In this document: positions 38,901-47,259 of the stretch, in pieces | How positions within the stretch are numbered: position 1 is the first letter of the stretch | Layout: every line of letters starts with the position of its first letter | DNA from: Mucilaginibacter sp. | GTDB taxonomy: Bacteria > Bacteroidota > Bacteroidia > Sphingobacteriales > Sphingobacteriaceae | Direction: 5' to 3' | Length of the DNA: 64,000 bases | Assembly: GCA_030445275.1 (NCBI GenBank) | Contig: JAUCSE010000063.1 | Span: 1 to 64,000, forward strand | The notes under the pieces: model-generated | Told to the model about the DNA's origin: nothing | What the model saw: the letters and a program-made list of their open reading frames with translations, nothing else | Database searches by the model: none | Made by a program: the position numbers and the translations under genes

Positions 38901-39143
38901 TCATTCCTACGGATCAGCAATGTAACACTGGGGTACCGCTTGCCAAAGCAATGGCTATCCAAAGTAAAGCTGGCCAGCGCCAGGGTTTACATTACCGGTA
39001 ACAATTTGCACTTATTCTCGCATTACTCTGGTTATGATCCGGAAGTAAGCGTAGCCAATAGTAGCCGTCTTACACCGGGTGTAGATTTTGGAGGTTATCC
39101 GCGTGTACGGTCTTTCCTGGCTGGTTTAGATGTATCGTTTTAA
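35958..39143 (+). CDS. SusC/RagA family TonB-dependent transporter (locus B)
   Basis: A 1061-residue outer-membrane importer. The signal peptide ends at SLYAQ. A carboxypeptidase-regulatory-like domain spans about 22-105. The plug begins at NEVVVIGYGQTKRKD and includes SALEGRLAGVSV and DVLKDASATSIYGARGANG. The barrel has YADLNNDGKITSADR. It is the first gene of an operon with SusD, sulfatase and PL15-like lyase, so heparin/heparan sulfate oligosaccharides are the expected cargo. The domain order is complete. Confidence 0.95.
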   Translation: MIMKRLLLLLGFMLICHSLYAQDIQIKGAVKSGTGEPLPGTTVTEKGTANGKIADNNGNYEIKVKANAILVFSFIGTKKVEEPINGRSVINVTLADDKSVMNEVVVIGYGQTKRKDITGAIASIKAEELDKVPVQNVASALEGRLAGVSVTSGDGTPGSSPSITIRGGGSITQSNEPLYVVDGIPQTDGLAFLDPTDIQSIDVLKDASATSIYGARGANGVILVTTKKGKPGKLTITYDGYYGVKKVTKTLPMLNPYQYVLLEYERSLGDPTKEASFLSNYGTFDQLKSLYGNQPGINWQDEMFGGTTNNQYHKIGVSGGSKETTFNMFYSRNNDQGIMLNSGSNKDVAKLQVNQNTGKLRATGILNFSNQNIYGSGTQEGATKLNQLQNILQYRPTLGLKGSDNDFLNMDEDPNAPTSSGSIWQNPVITAESQYRNTNIKTLNMNASLEYDVLPHLTYRGLVGYRYLFNEADQFNDARSILAKRTGGPNGAINQTQQNGWNYSNTLTYSNTFNNVHKFDVLVGQEQIYTRIKGLGVSANQFPAVNLGLNDFSEGAVPGTPDSFVEDERMLSFFTRANYSYKDKYILSASLRADGSSKFGANNKFGYFPSAAFAWRVINENFMHDVSAISDLKLRLSYGSSGNNRIDDYLSLSLLQAGNYPLNNANVTTASAATLANPNLRWETTTTRNIGVDVGLLDQRIQLTVDAYYNRTSNLLLNAAIPALSGFNTELINVGATSNKGLEFTLSTVNVHNKSFQWNSNFNISFNRNKVLALTSGETTRYVYSWSNGVAGGGGINALGETDYVVQVGAPVGQMYGYRSDGLYRVEDFNYNATAKTYTIKPGIPYDPNYVPQPGYIRYADLNNDGKITSADRTVIGNAQPKFTGGLNNTFSYKGIDLSVFVNWSVGGKIYDANRLYGTMTQNTYPNTFAYAADRWMTIDASGQRVTDPTQLAAMNQGKNYPAYNGAGTALRLDDRFIENGSFLRISNVTLGYRLPKQWLSKVKLASARVYITGNNLHLFSHYSGYDPEVSVANSSRLTPGVDFGGYPRVRSFLAGLDVSF

Positions 39144-39162
39144 TAATTAAGCTTTTAAGCTC

Positions 39163-40827
39163 ATGAAAAAATATTTGCAACCACAATTTAAAAATATTGC
39201 CAAAAGTATTATCAGAATAATGCTGATCGGCAGCGTGCTCATTAGTCCATCATGCAAAAAATGGTTGAATGAAAAACCGCAGTCACAATTTGCCGCCAGT
39301 ACCTTTTTTGCCAATGAAAATGAGGCGTACATGGCTACTATGGGTGTTTACGAGGTGATGTCGAGTACACAAACCTATGGCTTTAATATATCCATGGTAT
39401 TTGATATCGACACGGATATTGCACAAATGTCTGGTGCGGATTTCTCTAATGACCCGCGTGTGATTGCCCACTATGGCGTAACACCGGTACATGGTTATTT
39501 GCTACAGGCCTGGTCAATGCTATATAAAGGAATTGATCGTGCCAACTTGGTGATACAGCAAGTGCCACAAATGTCGCAGTTTGCCAGTGGTACGGCAACG
39601 GAAAAAACTGACCTGAAGCGCATGCTGGCAGAAGCTAAGTTTCTGAGAGGGTTTTACTATGCTGAGTTGGTACGTCTTTTTGGTGATGTTCCGATGAAAC
39701 TTAAACCTACCCAGGCTTCGGATGATCTGCAGTTACCACGTACAGACCGCATGGTGGTTTACACCCAGGTGATCAAGGATATGACAGAGGCTATTGATGA
39801 TATTCCCTGGGCTTCTCAAAAAGCATCTGATGAGCGGCTGAGCAAAGGCGCGGTAAAGGGTATTCTCGCGCGGGTAGCGCTGTTTGCAGGTGGCTATTCT
39901 TTACGCCAGAACGGGCAGATGGAACGTCCTGCAAATTATAAGGATTATTACAATATCGCGCTTCAACAAACCAAAGATGTCATGGCATCCGGCGAACATA
40001 TACTTAACGCCAGCTATGAGCAGATTTTTCGCAATCAATGTAAATTAGTGTTTGAACCTAAGGAGAGTATGTTTGAAGTAGCCTTTTATAACAGCTCAGG
40101 TGCCAGTGCCAACAGCAGCTGGATCGGAACCTGGAATGCGCCTATAGCGGATGCGGGTAACCCTTACGGACGCGCTAACTCTTTTTACAAAACTACCACA
40201 CTGTTCCAAAAAAGTTACCAGGCTGGTGATCTGAGAAGGGACGTAGCGGTATGTACCTATAAGATTGATGCAAAGGGTAACCAGGTGCCTTTGACCACGG
40301 GCAGACAAGACGAAACATGGTCGCCGGGTAAATGGCGACGCGACTGGCAGGGTTCCAGTCCCAAGGACCTGAACAATACGGATATTAACTGGTGTGTATT
40401 ACGTTACGCCGATATTTTGTTGATGCGCGCCGAGGCCGAGAATGAAATAAACGAGGGTCCCAGCCCGGACGCTTACAACGCCATTAACATGGTACGGAGA
40501 CGAGCTTATGGAAAACCGCTGACGAGTGCAGACGCTACGGTGGATCTGCCGGCGGGCCTGAATAAATCTACTTTCCTTGATCGTATTAAACAAGAGCGTG
40601 CCTGGGAATTGTGCTTTGAAGGTATGCGTAAAGCCGATCTGATTCGTTGGAATATTTTAGGGTCAAGCCTGCGTTCAACGCAAACTGCATTAAAAGCTTA
40701 CCGCAGTAATTATGCTTATGTGGCGGGCACCAATTTTATGGATAACAAACATGAGTTGTATCCGATACCGGCGGCGGAGTTTGATGTCGACCATAACCCT
40801 GGCTTTAAACAAAACCCCAATTATTAA
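39163..40827 (+). CDS. SusD/RagB family nutrient-binding lipoprotein (locus B)
   Basis: A 554-residue SusD homologue. The signal is long, with the lipobox Cys in SPSCKKW. Typical SusD blocks are AEAKFLRGFYYAELVRLFGD, LRYADILLMRAEAENEINE and KQERAWELCFEGMRKADLIRW, cited by their conserved residues. The end reads NPGFKQNPNY. It pairs with the SusC 19 bases upstream and would grip sulfated oligosaccharides at the surface. Confidence 0.95.
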   Translation: MKKYLQPQFKNIAKSIIRIMLIGSVLISPSCKKWLNEKPQSQFAASTFFANENEAYMATMGVYEVMSSTQTYGFNISMVFDIDTDIAQMSGADFSNDPRVIAHYGVTPVHGYLLQAWSMLYKGIDRANLVIQQVPQMSQFASGTATEKTDLKRMLAEAKFLRGFYYAELVRLFGDVPMKLKPTQASDDLQLPRTDRMVVYTQVIKDMTEAIDDIPWASQKASDERLSKGAVKGILARVALFAGGYSLRQNGQMERPANYKDYYNIALQQTKDVMASGEHILNASYEQIFRNQCKLVFEPKESMFEVAFYNSSGASANSSWIGTWNAPIADAGNPYGRANSFYKTTTLFQKSYQAGDLRRDVAVCTYKIDAKGNQVPLTTGRQDETWSPGKWRRDWQGSSPKDLNNTDINWCVLRYADILLMRAEAENEINEGPSPDAYNAINMVRRRAYGKPLTSADATVDLPAGLNKSTFLDRIKQERAWELCFEGMRKADLIRWNILGSSLRSTQTALKAYRSNYAYVAGTNFMDNKHELYPIPAAEFDVDHNPGFKQNPNY

Positions 40828-40847
40828 TTATCTGGATCACGGAACCA

Positions 40848-42230
40848 ATGCCTATAAAACAGCTGTTTTTCATTTTTTTATTCACGCATCTGGTGCTGTG
40901 TGCCTTTACCTTGGGCGTACAGGCGCAAAGTTCACCTCGTCCCAATATCCTGGTCATCATCACGGACCAGCAAACGGCGGACGCGATGAGCAATGCCGGG
41001 AATAAATACCTGCATACACCGGCTATGGATAAGTTAGCGGCTAACGGTATACGTTTTAAACGCGCCTATTGTGCACAACCCTTGTGTACGCCCTCGCGTA
41101 CAGCCATTTTCAGCGGTAAGATGCCTTATCAAACCGGTTTTAAAGGTAACGCCGAGGAAAGGGATGGCCAATGGCCCGACAGTTTGCTGATGATGGGCAA
41201 GATATTTCAACAGGCCGGTTATAAAACAGGATATATTGGCAAATGGCATTTACCGGTACCGGTTAGCAAAATAAGCCAGCATGGTTTCGAAACCATAGAG
41301 AATACTAATTTTCTGGATTACAACGATGCGGCCACACCCTCATTCTGCGCCAGGTTTATTAAGGTTAATAAAGATCAGCCATTTCTTTTAGTGGCTTCGT
41401 TCCTCAATCCTCATGATATCTGTGAGTGGGCGCGTAAGGACGACCTGAAAATGGATTTGCTGTCTGCCGCACCGCCGCCATCCCAATGCCCGCCATTGCC
41501 TGCTAACTGGCAGATCTCCGCTAATGAACCTGCCATTGTACGAGATCAGCAGAAAGTGAGTTTTCGGACCTACCCAACGGTTAATTGGACTGTAGGACAA
41601 TGGCGGCAATATAGATGGGCGTATAACCGCCTGGTGGAAAAAGTGGATAGCTATATCGGTATGGTGCTGGGATCGCTCAAAAAATACGGTGTTGAAAAAA
41701 ACACCATTATTCTATTCACTGCTGATCACGGTGACGGCTATGGTGCACACCGCTGGAACCAAAAACAGATACTTTATGAAGAAGCTGCTCGTGTACCGTT
41801 CATTGTATCGCGATTGGGACAATGGAAAGGCCGTACCGACGATATGCTCGTTTGCAACGGGACAGATATCATTCCTACTATCTGTGGTTTTGCCGGCATC
41901 AGCAAACCGCAAGGGTTGAAAGGCGCGGATATCGGGAAAAGGATCGCCAATCCCAGCATCAGCCTCCGCGATACCCTGGTTATTGAAACCGACTTTGCGG
42001 ATAATGACAAACTACTGGGCATCAGCGGACGTGCGGTCATTACGAAAGATTGGAAATATATTGTTTACAATAAAGGTAAGATTAGGGAACAACTGTTTGA
42101 CCTGAAAAAAGATCCCGGCGAAATGGATAACCTCGCCATGAGGATCGGTGCGAAACAGCAACTCGGCCATCTGAGGGCGTATTTGAAACGATGGTGCGAC
42201 AATAACCATGATGATTTTATCGCCCAATAA
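40848..42230 (+). CDS. Sulfatase (S1 family), probable glycosaminoglycan sulfatase
   Basis: A 460-residue secreted sulfatase. The signal peptide ends near VQAQ. The metal-binding start is PNILVIITDQQ. The active-site signature is LCTPSR with C80, which must be converted to formylglycine. The second metal site is in FTADHGDGYGAH. The C-terminal part has DWKYIVY and LFDLKKDPGEMDNLA. It removes sulfate from heparan oligosaccharides; the position (6-O on GlcN is the best guess by analogy with the B. thetaiotaomicron locus) cannot be fixed from sequence. No sulfatase-maturating enzyme is encoded in the window. Confidence 0.92.
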   Translation: MPIKQLFFIFLFTHLVLCAFTLGVQAQSSPRPNILVIITDQQTADAMSNAGNKYLHTPAMDKLAANGIRFKRAYCAQPLCTPSRTAIFSGKMPYQTGFKGNAEERDGQWPDSLLMMGKIFQQAGYKTGYIGKWHLPVPVSKISQHGFETIENTNFLDYNDAATPSFCARFIKVNKDQPFLLVASFLNPHDICEWARKDDLKMDLLSAAPPPSQCPPLPANWQISANEPAIVRDQQKVSFRTYPTVNWTVGQWRQYRWAYNRLVEKVDSYIGMVLGSLKKYGVEKNTIILFTADHGDGYGAHRWNQKQILYEEAARVPFIVSRLGQWKGRTDDMLVCNGTDIIPTICGFAGISKPQGLKGADIGKRIANPSISLRDTLVIETDFADNDKLLGISGRAVITKDWKYIVYNKGKIREQLFDLKKDPGEMDNLAMRIGAKQQLGHLRAYLKRWCDNNHDDFIAQ

Positions 42231-42242
42231 TTAAAAACCTAT

Positions 42243-44939
42243 ATGAAGAAGCTATTATCCTTATATTTTATATTAATTGCGTCGTCTGTTTTGGCTCAGC
42301 AACAGGGGGGAGGAACCGCCCAGATAAGGTTGACAGCAGAGAAATTACATGCCCGCGTACGCGAGTGGCCTTACCCTGCCAATGGTATTACCGTGCCCGA
42401 TAATCACCCTGCATTACTATGGCCCGGCACTAATGGCAAAAAAATGATCCAACCGATGGAAAGTGGGAGTGATGATGCCGAAAGCAATGTGATCAGTCAG
42501 ATGCTTTACAAAGTGATGTTGGCTAACGAAAAGGATTTTAAAGGTGAGCTCATCAGCAGCAATGAACAACGATGGGCCATGTTTCCGCTGCATCAGGCTT
42601 TGCATGCTGGCCATTGGTATTGGAAGTACGCTTATTCGGTAAACGGCAATGGTAAATGGACCTGGTCAAATACTTATGATTTTGTAGTTGCAGCCAACGC
42701 CAATAATGAAAAAGTTGCACCACCTGTGGATGTGATGCTTAAAAGAAATGATGGCCCGCATCCGCGCCTCTGGAACATGAGCCAGATTGGGGAGGCATTT
42801 TATCGCAACAATCTGCAAAATCCGGAGGCAAAGAAATTCATAGCCTTTGCCGAACGGATATTAAAAGAGCCTTTGCCAAGCGAAAAACCCATGCGGGTAA
42901 TTGATACCACCGGTAAAGCTCCATTGGAAAAGAGCAAGATCATTGAACGCATGTATCATGGCTTTGGCGATGCTGTTGGCACACCGATACATAATTTATG
43001 CATCGCCTATCAATTGACCAAAGATCAGCGCTTTATTCAGGGTGCCCAACAAAGAGCGATGATTGTTGCCAAAATGAACCCTGATGGTTTGGCCACACGT
43101 GATGATTTTACTTCTGGAGCTGTACTGGAGGCCATGGGCTGGTTTTATGATGCAGGCTATGCTTTTCTCAATCAGAAGGAGAAAGAGTTGCTTAAAAAAG
43201 CGATCACCATCCGTGCCAGGCGGGTTTATGAACATTTGCCCAACCGTTTCGAATTGCATGTCTGTGATAATCACGTATGGCAGATCACGATGCGTAACCT
43301 CGCCATTGGTACCGTCGCCGTGGTGAACGAAGTCCCCGAAGCCAAAGAATGGTTGACTTATATGTACGAAGTGTGGACAGCACGTTTTCCCATCCTGGGC
43401 ACTACCGACGGTGGCTGGCATGAAGGTAACGGCTATTTTCGTGTAAATTTCAAGTCGTTCATCTACCTCTCACAAATGTTTGACGATTTCAGTGGTGTCG
43501 ACTACTTTAGTCTGCCCTGGATGCAGGACCTGCCTTATTATATGCTGTATACTTATCCGCCAAATTCTATGTCAACAGCGATAGGAGATATGTGGGAAAA
43601 CCTGCCGAATATGGTTAAAATGCAGGCGTGGTTTGCCGATGCATTGACTTTTCGAATGAATAACCCTTATCTTAACTGGTATGTAGCACAAATCAAGAAG
43701 GACGATCCGGACTATTTCAAAGGCACCGATGACCTGTTGTTGTTTCGTTTGCTAAACTATAATCCCAATAGGGCATTGCCGAGTAAATCACCTGATGAGT
43801 TGCCTAAGACACGAAAATTTGCTGACGTTGGGGTTGTGGCCATGCAGCAGGATCTTATGCATGCCGATAAGAGTTTGAGCAGCTACCTGTTTAGCAGTCC
43901 ATTTGGATCTTCGGGTCATGGGCATGCTTCACAGAACGCCTTTACCGTCAATTTTAAAGGAAAAACTATCTTTGGTGGTAGCGGCTATTACAGTAATTTT
44001 AGTGATCGCCATAACTTGCTTTATTACCGTACCTCCCGGGCTTATTGCACCATACTGGCGGATAGCTTGGGGCAAAAACTTGGTGAAGAAGGTTACGGCT
44101 GGATACCCCGTACCATTAGCGGTAACCATATTCAATATGCGCTTGGTGATGCATCCAATGCTTATGGCGATATTAAAAGCGATTTTTGGCTTGATCGTTT
44201 CCGGCAGATCGGGGTAGTTCCGGATAAGTCCAACGGCTATGGTGAGTCCGGTGTTAAACTTTACCGCCGGCACATGTTGCAACTTGATGGCGGTTTTATT
44301 GTGCTATATGATGAATTGGAAGCCGATAAACCCGTAAAATGGACTACACAGTTACACACCCCATACTATAAAATCGTCGGGGAGTCCACTAAGAACTCCA
44401 ATCAGCAGAATTTTACAGTGGAGAATGACCTTGGTAGTATTACTGCCAGTGTATTTTCCGGATCGCCTTTAACAATGACTATTCACAATCAGTTTGCTGA
44501 ACCTGCCGTAAACTGGGCAAAAGTAACAGATGATGAGGGGCAGATAAAGGTTTTTAAGGATCAATGGCACGCAGGTATTACCTCGTTGCCAGCACAGAAA
44601 TTTCGGTTTTTAACTATTTTACAGATCAAAGATGGGAAGCCTGAAGCCGTTGTGCGGTTAACCGACCAAAATGGTATCGCGCATTTCAAAGCAGGTGCCT
44701 GGGATATTCAGGCACAACTGGATGGAAAGCACACAGCCGCGTTGCAGGTCATCAACAGCAAAATAGGTTCCGTGTTTAATTATGGTGATCAGGCTGTAAC
44801 ATTGACAGGCAAGGGTTATCAACATCATGTTCCGGGAAGTTCCATGCTCTTGGAAATAATTGGTGGCAAAATGAACCGACAAGAAGCAGTTGACGAGATT
44901 CCAAATGTAGCTAAGTTTGACCATGAAGCCTCTCAGTAG
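42243..44939 (+). CDS. DUF4962/heparinase II/III family lyase (PL15-like)
   Basis: An 898-residue secreted lyase. The signal peptide ends at VLAQ. The N-terminal DUF4962 part has FPLHQALHAGHWYWKYAYS and RNDGPHPRLW. The toroid includes IERMYHGFGDAVGTPIHN, CDNHVWQITMRNLAIG and DGGWHEGNGYFRVN. The heparinase II/III beta-domain has SSGHGHASQNAFTVNF with the conserved His residues. PL15 members act on alginate or on heparin/heparan sulfate oligosaccharides; with PL12, GH88 and sulfatase alongside, an exo-acting heparan lyase is the better reading. It starts 12 bases after the sulfatase stop and ends the operon. Confidence 0.85.
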   Translation: MKKLLSLYFILIASSVLAQQQGGGTAQIRLTAEKLHARVREWPYPANGITVPDNHPALLWPGTNGKKMIQPMESGSDDAESNVISQMLYKVMLANEKDFKGELISSNEQRWAMFPLHQALHAGHWYWKYAYSVNGNGKWTWSNTYDFVVAANANNEKVAPPVDVMLKRNDGPHPRLWNMSQIGEAFYRNNLQNPEAKKFIAFAERILKEPLPSEKPMRVIDTTGKAPLEKSKIIERMYHGFGDAVGTPIHNLCIAYQLTKDQRFIQGAQQRAMIVAKMNPDGLATRDDFTSGAVLEAMGWFYDAGYAFLNQKEKELLKKAITIRARRVYEHLPNRFELHVCDNHVWQITMRNLAIGTVAVVNEVPEAKEWLTYMYEVWTARFPILGTTDGGWHEGNGYFRVNFKSFIYLSQMFDDFSGVDYFSLPWMQDLPYYMLYTYPPNSMSTAIGDMWENLPNMVKMQAWFADALTFRMNNPYLNWYVAQIKKDDPDYFKGTDDLLLFRLLNYNPNRALPSKSPDELPKTRKFADVGVVAMQQDLMHADKSLSSYLFSSPFGSSGHGHASQNAFTVNFKGKTIFGGSGYYSNFSDRHNLLYYRTSRAYCTILADSLGQKLGEEGYGWIPRTISGNHIQYALGDASNAYGDIKSDFWLDRFRQIGVVPDKSNGYGESGVKLYRRHMLQLDGGFIVLYDELEADKPVKWTTQLHTPYYKIVGESTKNSNQQNFTVENDLGSITASVFSGSPLTMTIHNQFAEPAVNWAKVTDDEGQIKVFKDQWHAGITSLPAQKFRFLTILQIKDGKPEAVVRLTDQNGIAHFKAGAWDIQAQLDGKHTAALQVINSKIGSVFNYGDQAVTLTGKGYQHHVPGSSMLLEIIGGKMNRQEAVDEIPNVAKFDHEASQ

Positions 44940-45031
44940 TCCTGCTCTAATGAGTCTATCAATATAATTTTACAATTTTAAAAACATAAATTGGGTTACT
45001 ACCTTAGTTAATAATATTAAACTTTATACCT

Positions 45032-45457
45032 ATGAAAACGATTAAATTCTTCACTTTTTTAGCATTGATGGTTACCGTTTCCCATACTGCTTTTTCACAA
45101 GACAAAACAGGACAGGTTTATCTGATCCGTTCTACAGGATATACCGGTGCCGCGGTTAATTATAGATTGTACATCGATGATCAGTTAGTTTGTAAGTTAA
45201 AAAATAAATCTTTCTCTATACATGATATAGGTGTTGGTCAGCATACGGTTAGCGTGGTTAGCGGAGGAATATCAAACGGAAAAAAATCAGCACCATTAAC
45301 TATAACTGTGCTTGAAGGTAAAGTAAACTACGTCAGCGTAGTTAGTACTCAAAGCGGTTATGCAAACAAACTGACTTGCCAGGAAATTACTCAAAACTCG
45401 GCTGATCCTCTTTTGGCAAAAGCTACCCAAAATAAAAGCTGCTTACCGGCGAAATAG
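45032..45457 (+). CDS. Secreted DUF2846-like protein
   Basis: A 141-residue protein with signal peptide ending at AFSQ. The body, GQVYLIRSTGYTGAAVNYRL, YIDDQLVCKLKNKSFSIHDI and GQHTVSVV, fits the DUF2846 beta-sandwich pattern. The function is unknown. It sits 92 bases past the PL15-like gene and 167 bases before the LacI gene, so it may be a separate unit. Two Cys residues near the C-terminus (CQEI, CLPAK) could form a disulfide. Confidence 0.75.
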   Translation: MKTIKFFTFLALMVTVSHTAFSQDKTGQVYLIRSTGYTGAAVNYRLYIDDQLVCKLKNKSFSIHDIGVGQHTVSVVSGGISNGKKSAPLTITVLEGKVNYVSVVSTQSGYANKLTCQEITQNSADPLLAKATQNKSCLPAK

Positions 45458-45624
45458 GACAGGTTGTTGGCAGGGAAGTACATAATTATGGTGTCACCGG
45501 TCTTTGGTTAATGTTTATCGTATACACGTATTAGTGGAATTGACGGCTTTCATTTTTAATACTCGTTCAGCAAACGGGTTCATTGAAATGGTTAATAACC
45601 ATCTTATAATCTAATTTAAACGAA

Positions 45625-46665
45625 ATGAATTTCGAAGCCGTAACCATAAAAGATATCGCCAGTGAATTAGGAATTTCGCCATCGGCCGTTTCGAGAGCAT
45701 TGAATGGCAGCTACGACATTAGTGCGAAAACCAAAAAATTAGTAAAAGAATGCGCCCTCAAACATAATTATCAACCCAACCGCATGGCGCAAAGTTTAAA
45801 ACATGGGTTTAGTAAATCTATTGGGATCGTTGTGCCAACAATTGACAATAGTTTTTTTTCACAGGTTATTAATGGAATCGAAGGTGTTGCCTACAGCAAA
45901 GGATATAATGTAATTATTACCCAAACCCACGAACGTTATGAATTGGAGGTATTAAACCTGAGTCACCTGATTTTAAGAGCTGTAGACGGTCTGTTAATTT
46001 CAGTGACTACGGAAACGCAGGATATTGGCCATTTGAAAACGTTAAATGATAAAGGGTTGCCGATAGTTTTTTTTGATCGTATTTGTAAGGAAATAAACAC
46101 GCACAAGGTAATAGCGGATAATTTTACAGGAGCATATAAGGCAACTTCGCATTTAATTAATGAAGGCTTTCGTAAAATAGCACATATCACGAGTTCTGAC
46201 AGTATATCGATCACGAGTGAGCGTTTAAAAGGATATCAACAGGCATTGCTGGATAATAATATAGCCATTTACGATCAATATATAAAATATTGTCCTCACG
46301 GTGGAAGGGATATTGCTGAAATTGAAAATGCGTTGAATGAACTTCTTTATTCGCCAGTTAAGCCTGACGCTATATTTACCGCATCCGATAGAATAACGAC
46401 AGCCACATTGAGGTTTTTAAATGAGCTTGGATTTCATGTTCCTAATGATGTCGGATTGCTTGGATTTTCAAATAATCCATTGTCTGATTTGTTGAACCCA
46501 TCCCTGACTTCAATTTATCAGCCAGGATACGAAATGGGCAAAAAAGCAACCGAAATGTTAATTGCTCTTATTGAAAGCAAGCGACCTGTTTTTGAATTTG
46601 AAACGGTTACATTACCCACCCAGTTATTTATCAGAAAGTCTTCTAAAGTTAATAAGGATAGCTGA
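45625..46665 (+). CDS. LacI family transcriptional regulator
   Basis: A 346-residue regulator. The N-terminal helix-turn-helix TIKDIASELGISPSAVSRAL and the hinge region NRMAQSLKHGFSKSIGIVVP are intact. The periplasmic-binding-protein-like core has the usual segments FFSQVINGIEGVA, DGLLISV, HKVIADNFTGAY and PNDVGLLGFSNNPLSDLLNP. It may respond to a sugar released by locus A or B. The palindrome at 25882-25891 is a candidate target. A terminator follows at 46691-46722. Placement at the edge of locus B suggests a local rather than a global role. Confidence 0.93.
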   Translation: MNFEAVTIKDIASELGISPSAVSRALNGSYDISAKTKKLVKECALKHNYQPNRMAQSLKHGFSKSIGIVVPTIDNSFFSQVINGIEGVAYSKGYNVIITQTHERYELEVLNLSHLILRAVDGLLISVTTETQDIGHLKTLNDKGLPIVFFDRICKEINTHKVIADNFTGAYKATSHLINEGFRKIAHITSSDSISITSERLKGYQQALLDNNIAIYDQYIKYCPHGGRDIAEIENALNELLYSPVKPDAIFTASDRITTATLRFLNELGFHVPNDVGLLGFSNNPLSDLLNPSLTSIYQPGYEMGKKATEMLIALIESKRPVFEFETVTLPTQLFIRKSSKVNKDS

Positions 46666-46690
46666 TTACAATGATTACTTCAAAATCAGG

Positions 46691-46722
46691 AAGCCTCCAT
46701 TAGTAGATATTTCAGGAGGCTT
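46691..46722 (+). terminator. Terminator after the LacI-family gene
   Basis: A perfect 8-bp stem AAGCCTCC/GGAGGCTT (46691-46698 and 46715-46722) with a 16-base loop lies 25 bases after the stop codon, followed by a moderately T-rich stretch. Confidence 0.65.
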
Positions 46723-47063
46723 GACTATTTGATTTCGTGTTTCAAAGCTCATGTATTTGTGTGAGATGTATCACTAAATTAATTTTGCGTATAAGCATAT
46801 TGGCATGATCAAAGTATTTCGGAATGATATTTTGGGTATTCAGGACCGAGGTGGTCAATGACCCAGGAATATCCAATTAGCCCTCCAATTACGGCCCGGA
46901 AGCATTATCGAACTCGAAAATGGCCTATTCAATGCAATTAGAGGCGTTTTTGCTGGAAATTAGAATTATAACAACATCTTTTCAGTAATTCTCGAACTCT
47001 TTTTTATTCTCTCGAAATTCAATATAATAAATTGTTAATAAGGTGTTGCGGTGTAAAATGGAA
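46723..47063. other. Gene-poor stretch before the tRNA with a possible decayed frame
   Basis: No intact gene. From 46805 a frame reads MIKVFRNDILGIQDRGGQ, then a TGA, and continues in the same frame with LQLRPGSIIELENGLFNAIR to a TAG near 46960. It has a protein-like look but I cannot name it. The stretch may be the remains of a gene lost at the tRNA-proximal border. A 10-base copy of tRNA sequence (CTCGAACTCT) lies at 46991-47000 and may be chance. Confidence 0.3.
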
Positions 47064-47087
47064 CAGGCGTTCTTTATTGAACGCCTG
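47064..47087 (-). terminator. Terminator of the tRNA-Lys gene
   Basis: A perfect 9-bp stem CAGGCGTTC/GAACGCCTG with a six-base loop lies 7 bases beyond the tRNA 3' end in the direction of tRNA transcription. Confidence 0.75.
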
Positions 47088-47093
47088 CTTAAG

Positions 47094-47166
47094 TGACCTG
47101 GGAGAGGCTCGAACTCTCGACCCACTGATTAAGAGTCAGTTGCTCTACCAACTGAGCTACCAAGTC
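47094..47166 (-). tRNA. tRNA-Lys (anticodon CTT)
   Basis: The 73-base minus-strand sequence folds as a complete cloverleaf. The acceptor arms are GACTTGG and CCAGGTC with discriminator A. The D-arm region is AGCTCAGTTGGTAGAGC. The anticodon loop CTCTTAA carries CTT and is closed by ACTGA/TCAGT. The T-loop is TTCGAGC. No CCA is encoded. Its 3' end faces the accessory region to the left. Confidence 0.97.
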
Positions 47167-47259
47167 AACTATTTTTTGTCGGGCTGCAAATAAACGAAAT
47201 ATTTTTTGATTTCTGGTGTCTGATTTTTGATTATTCTGATCGCCTTCACCCTTTTCAAA

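Noticed and set aside
46991..47000. CTCGAACTCT copy of tRNA T-arm sequence as an attachment site
   Set aside because: Ten bases is too short to call an att site, and it is only about 100 bases from the tRNA itself.
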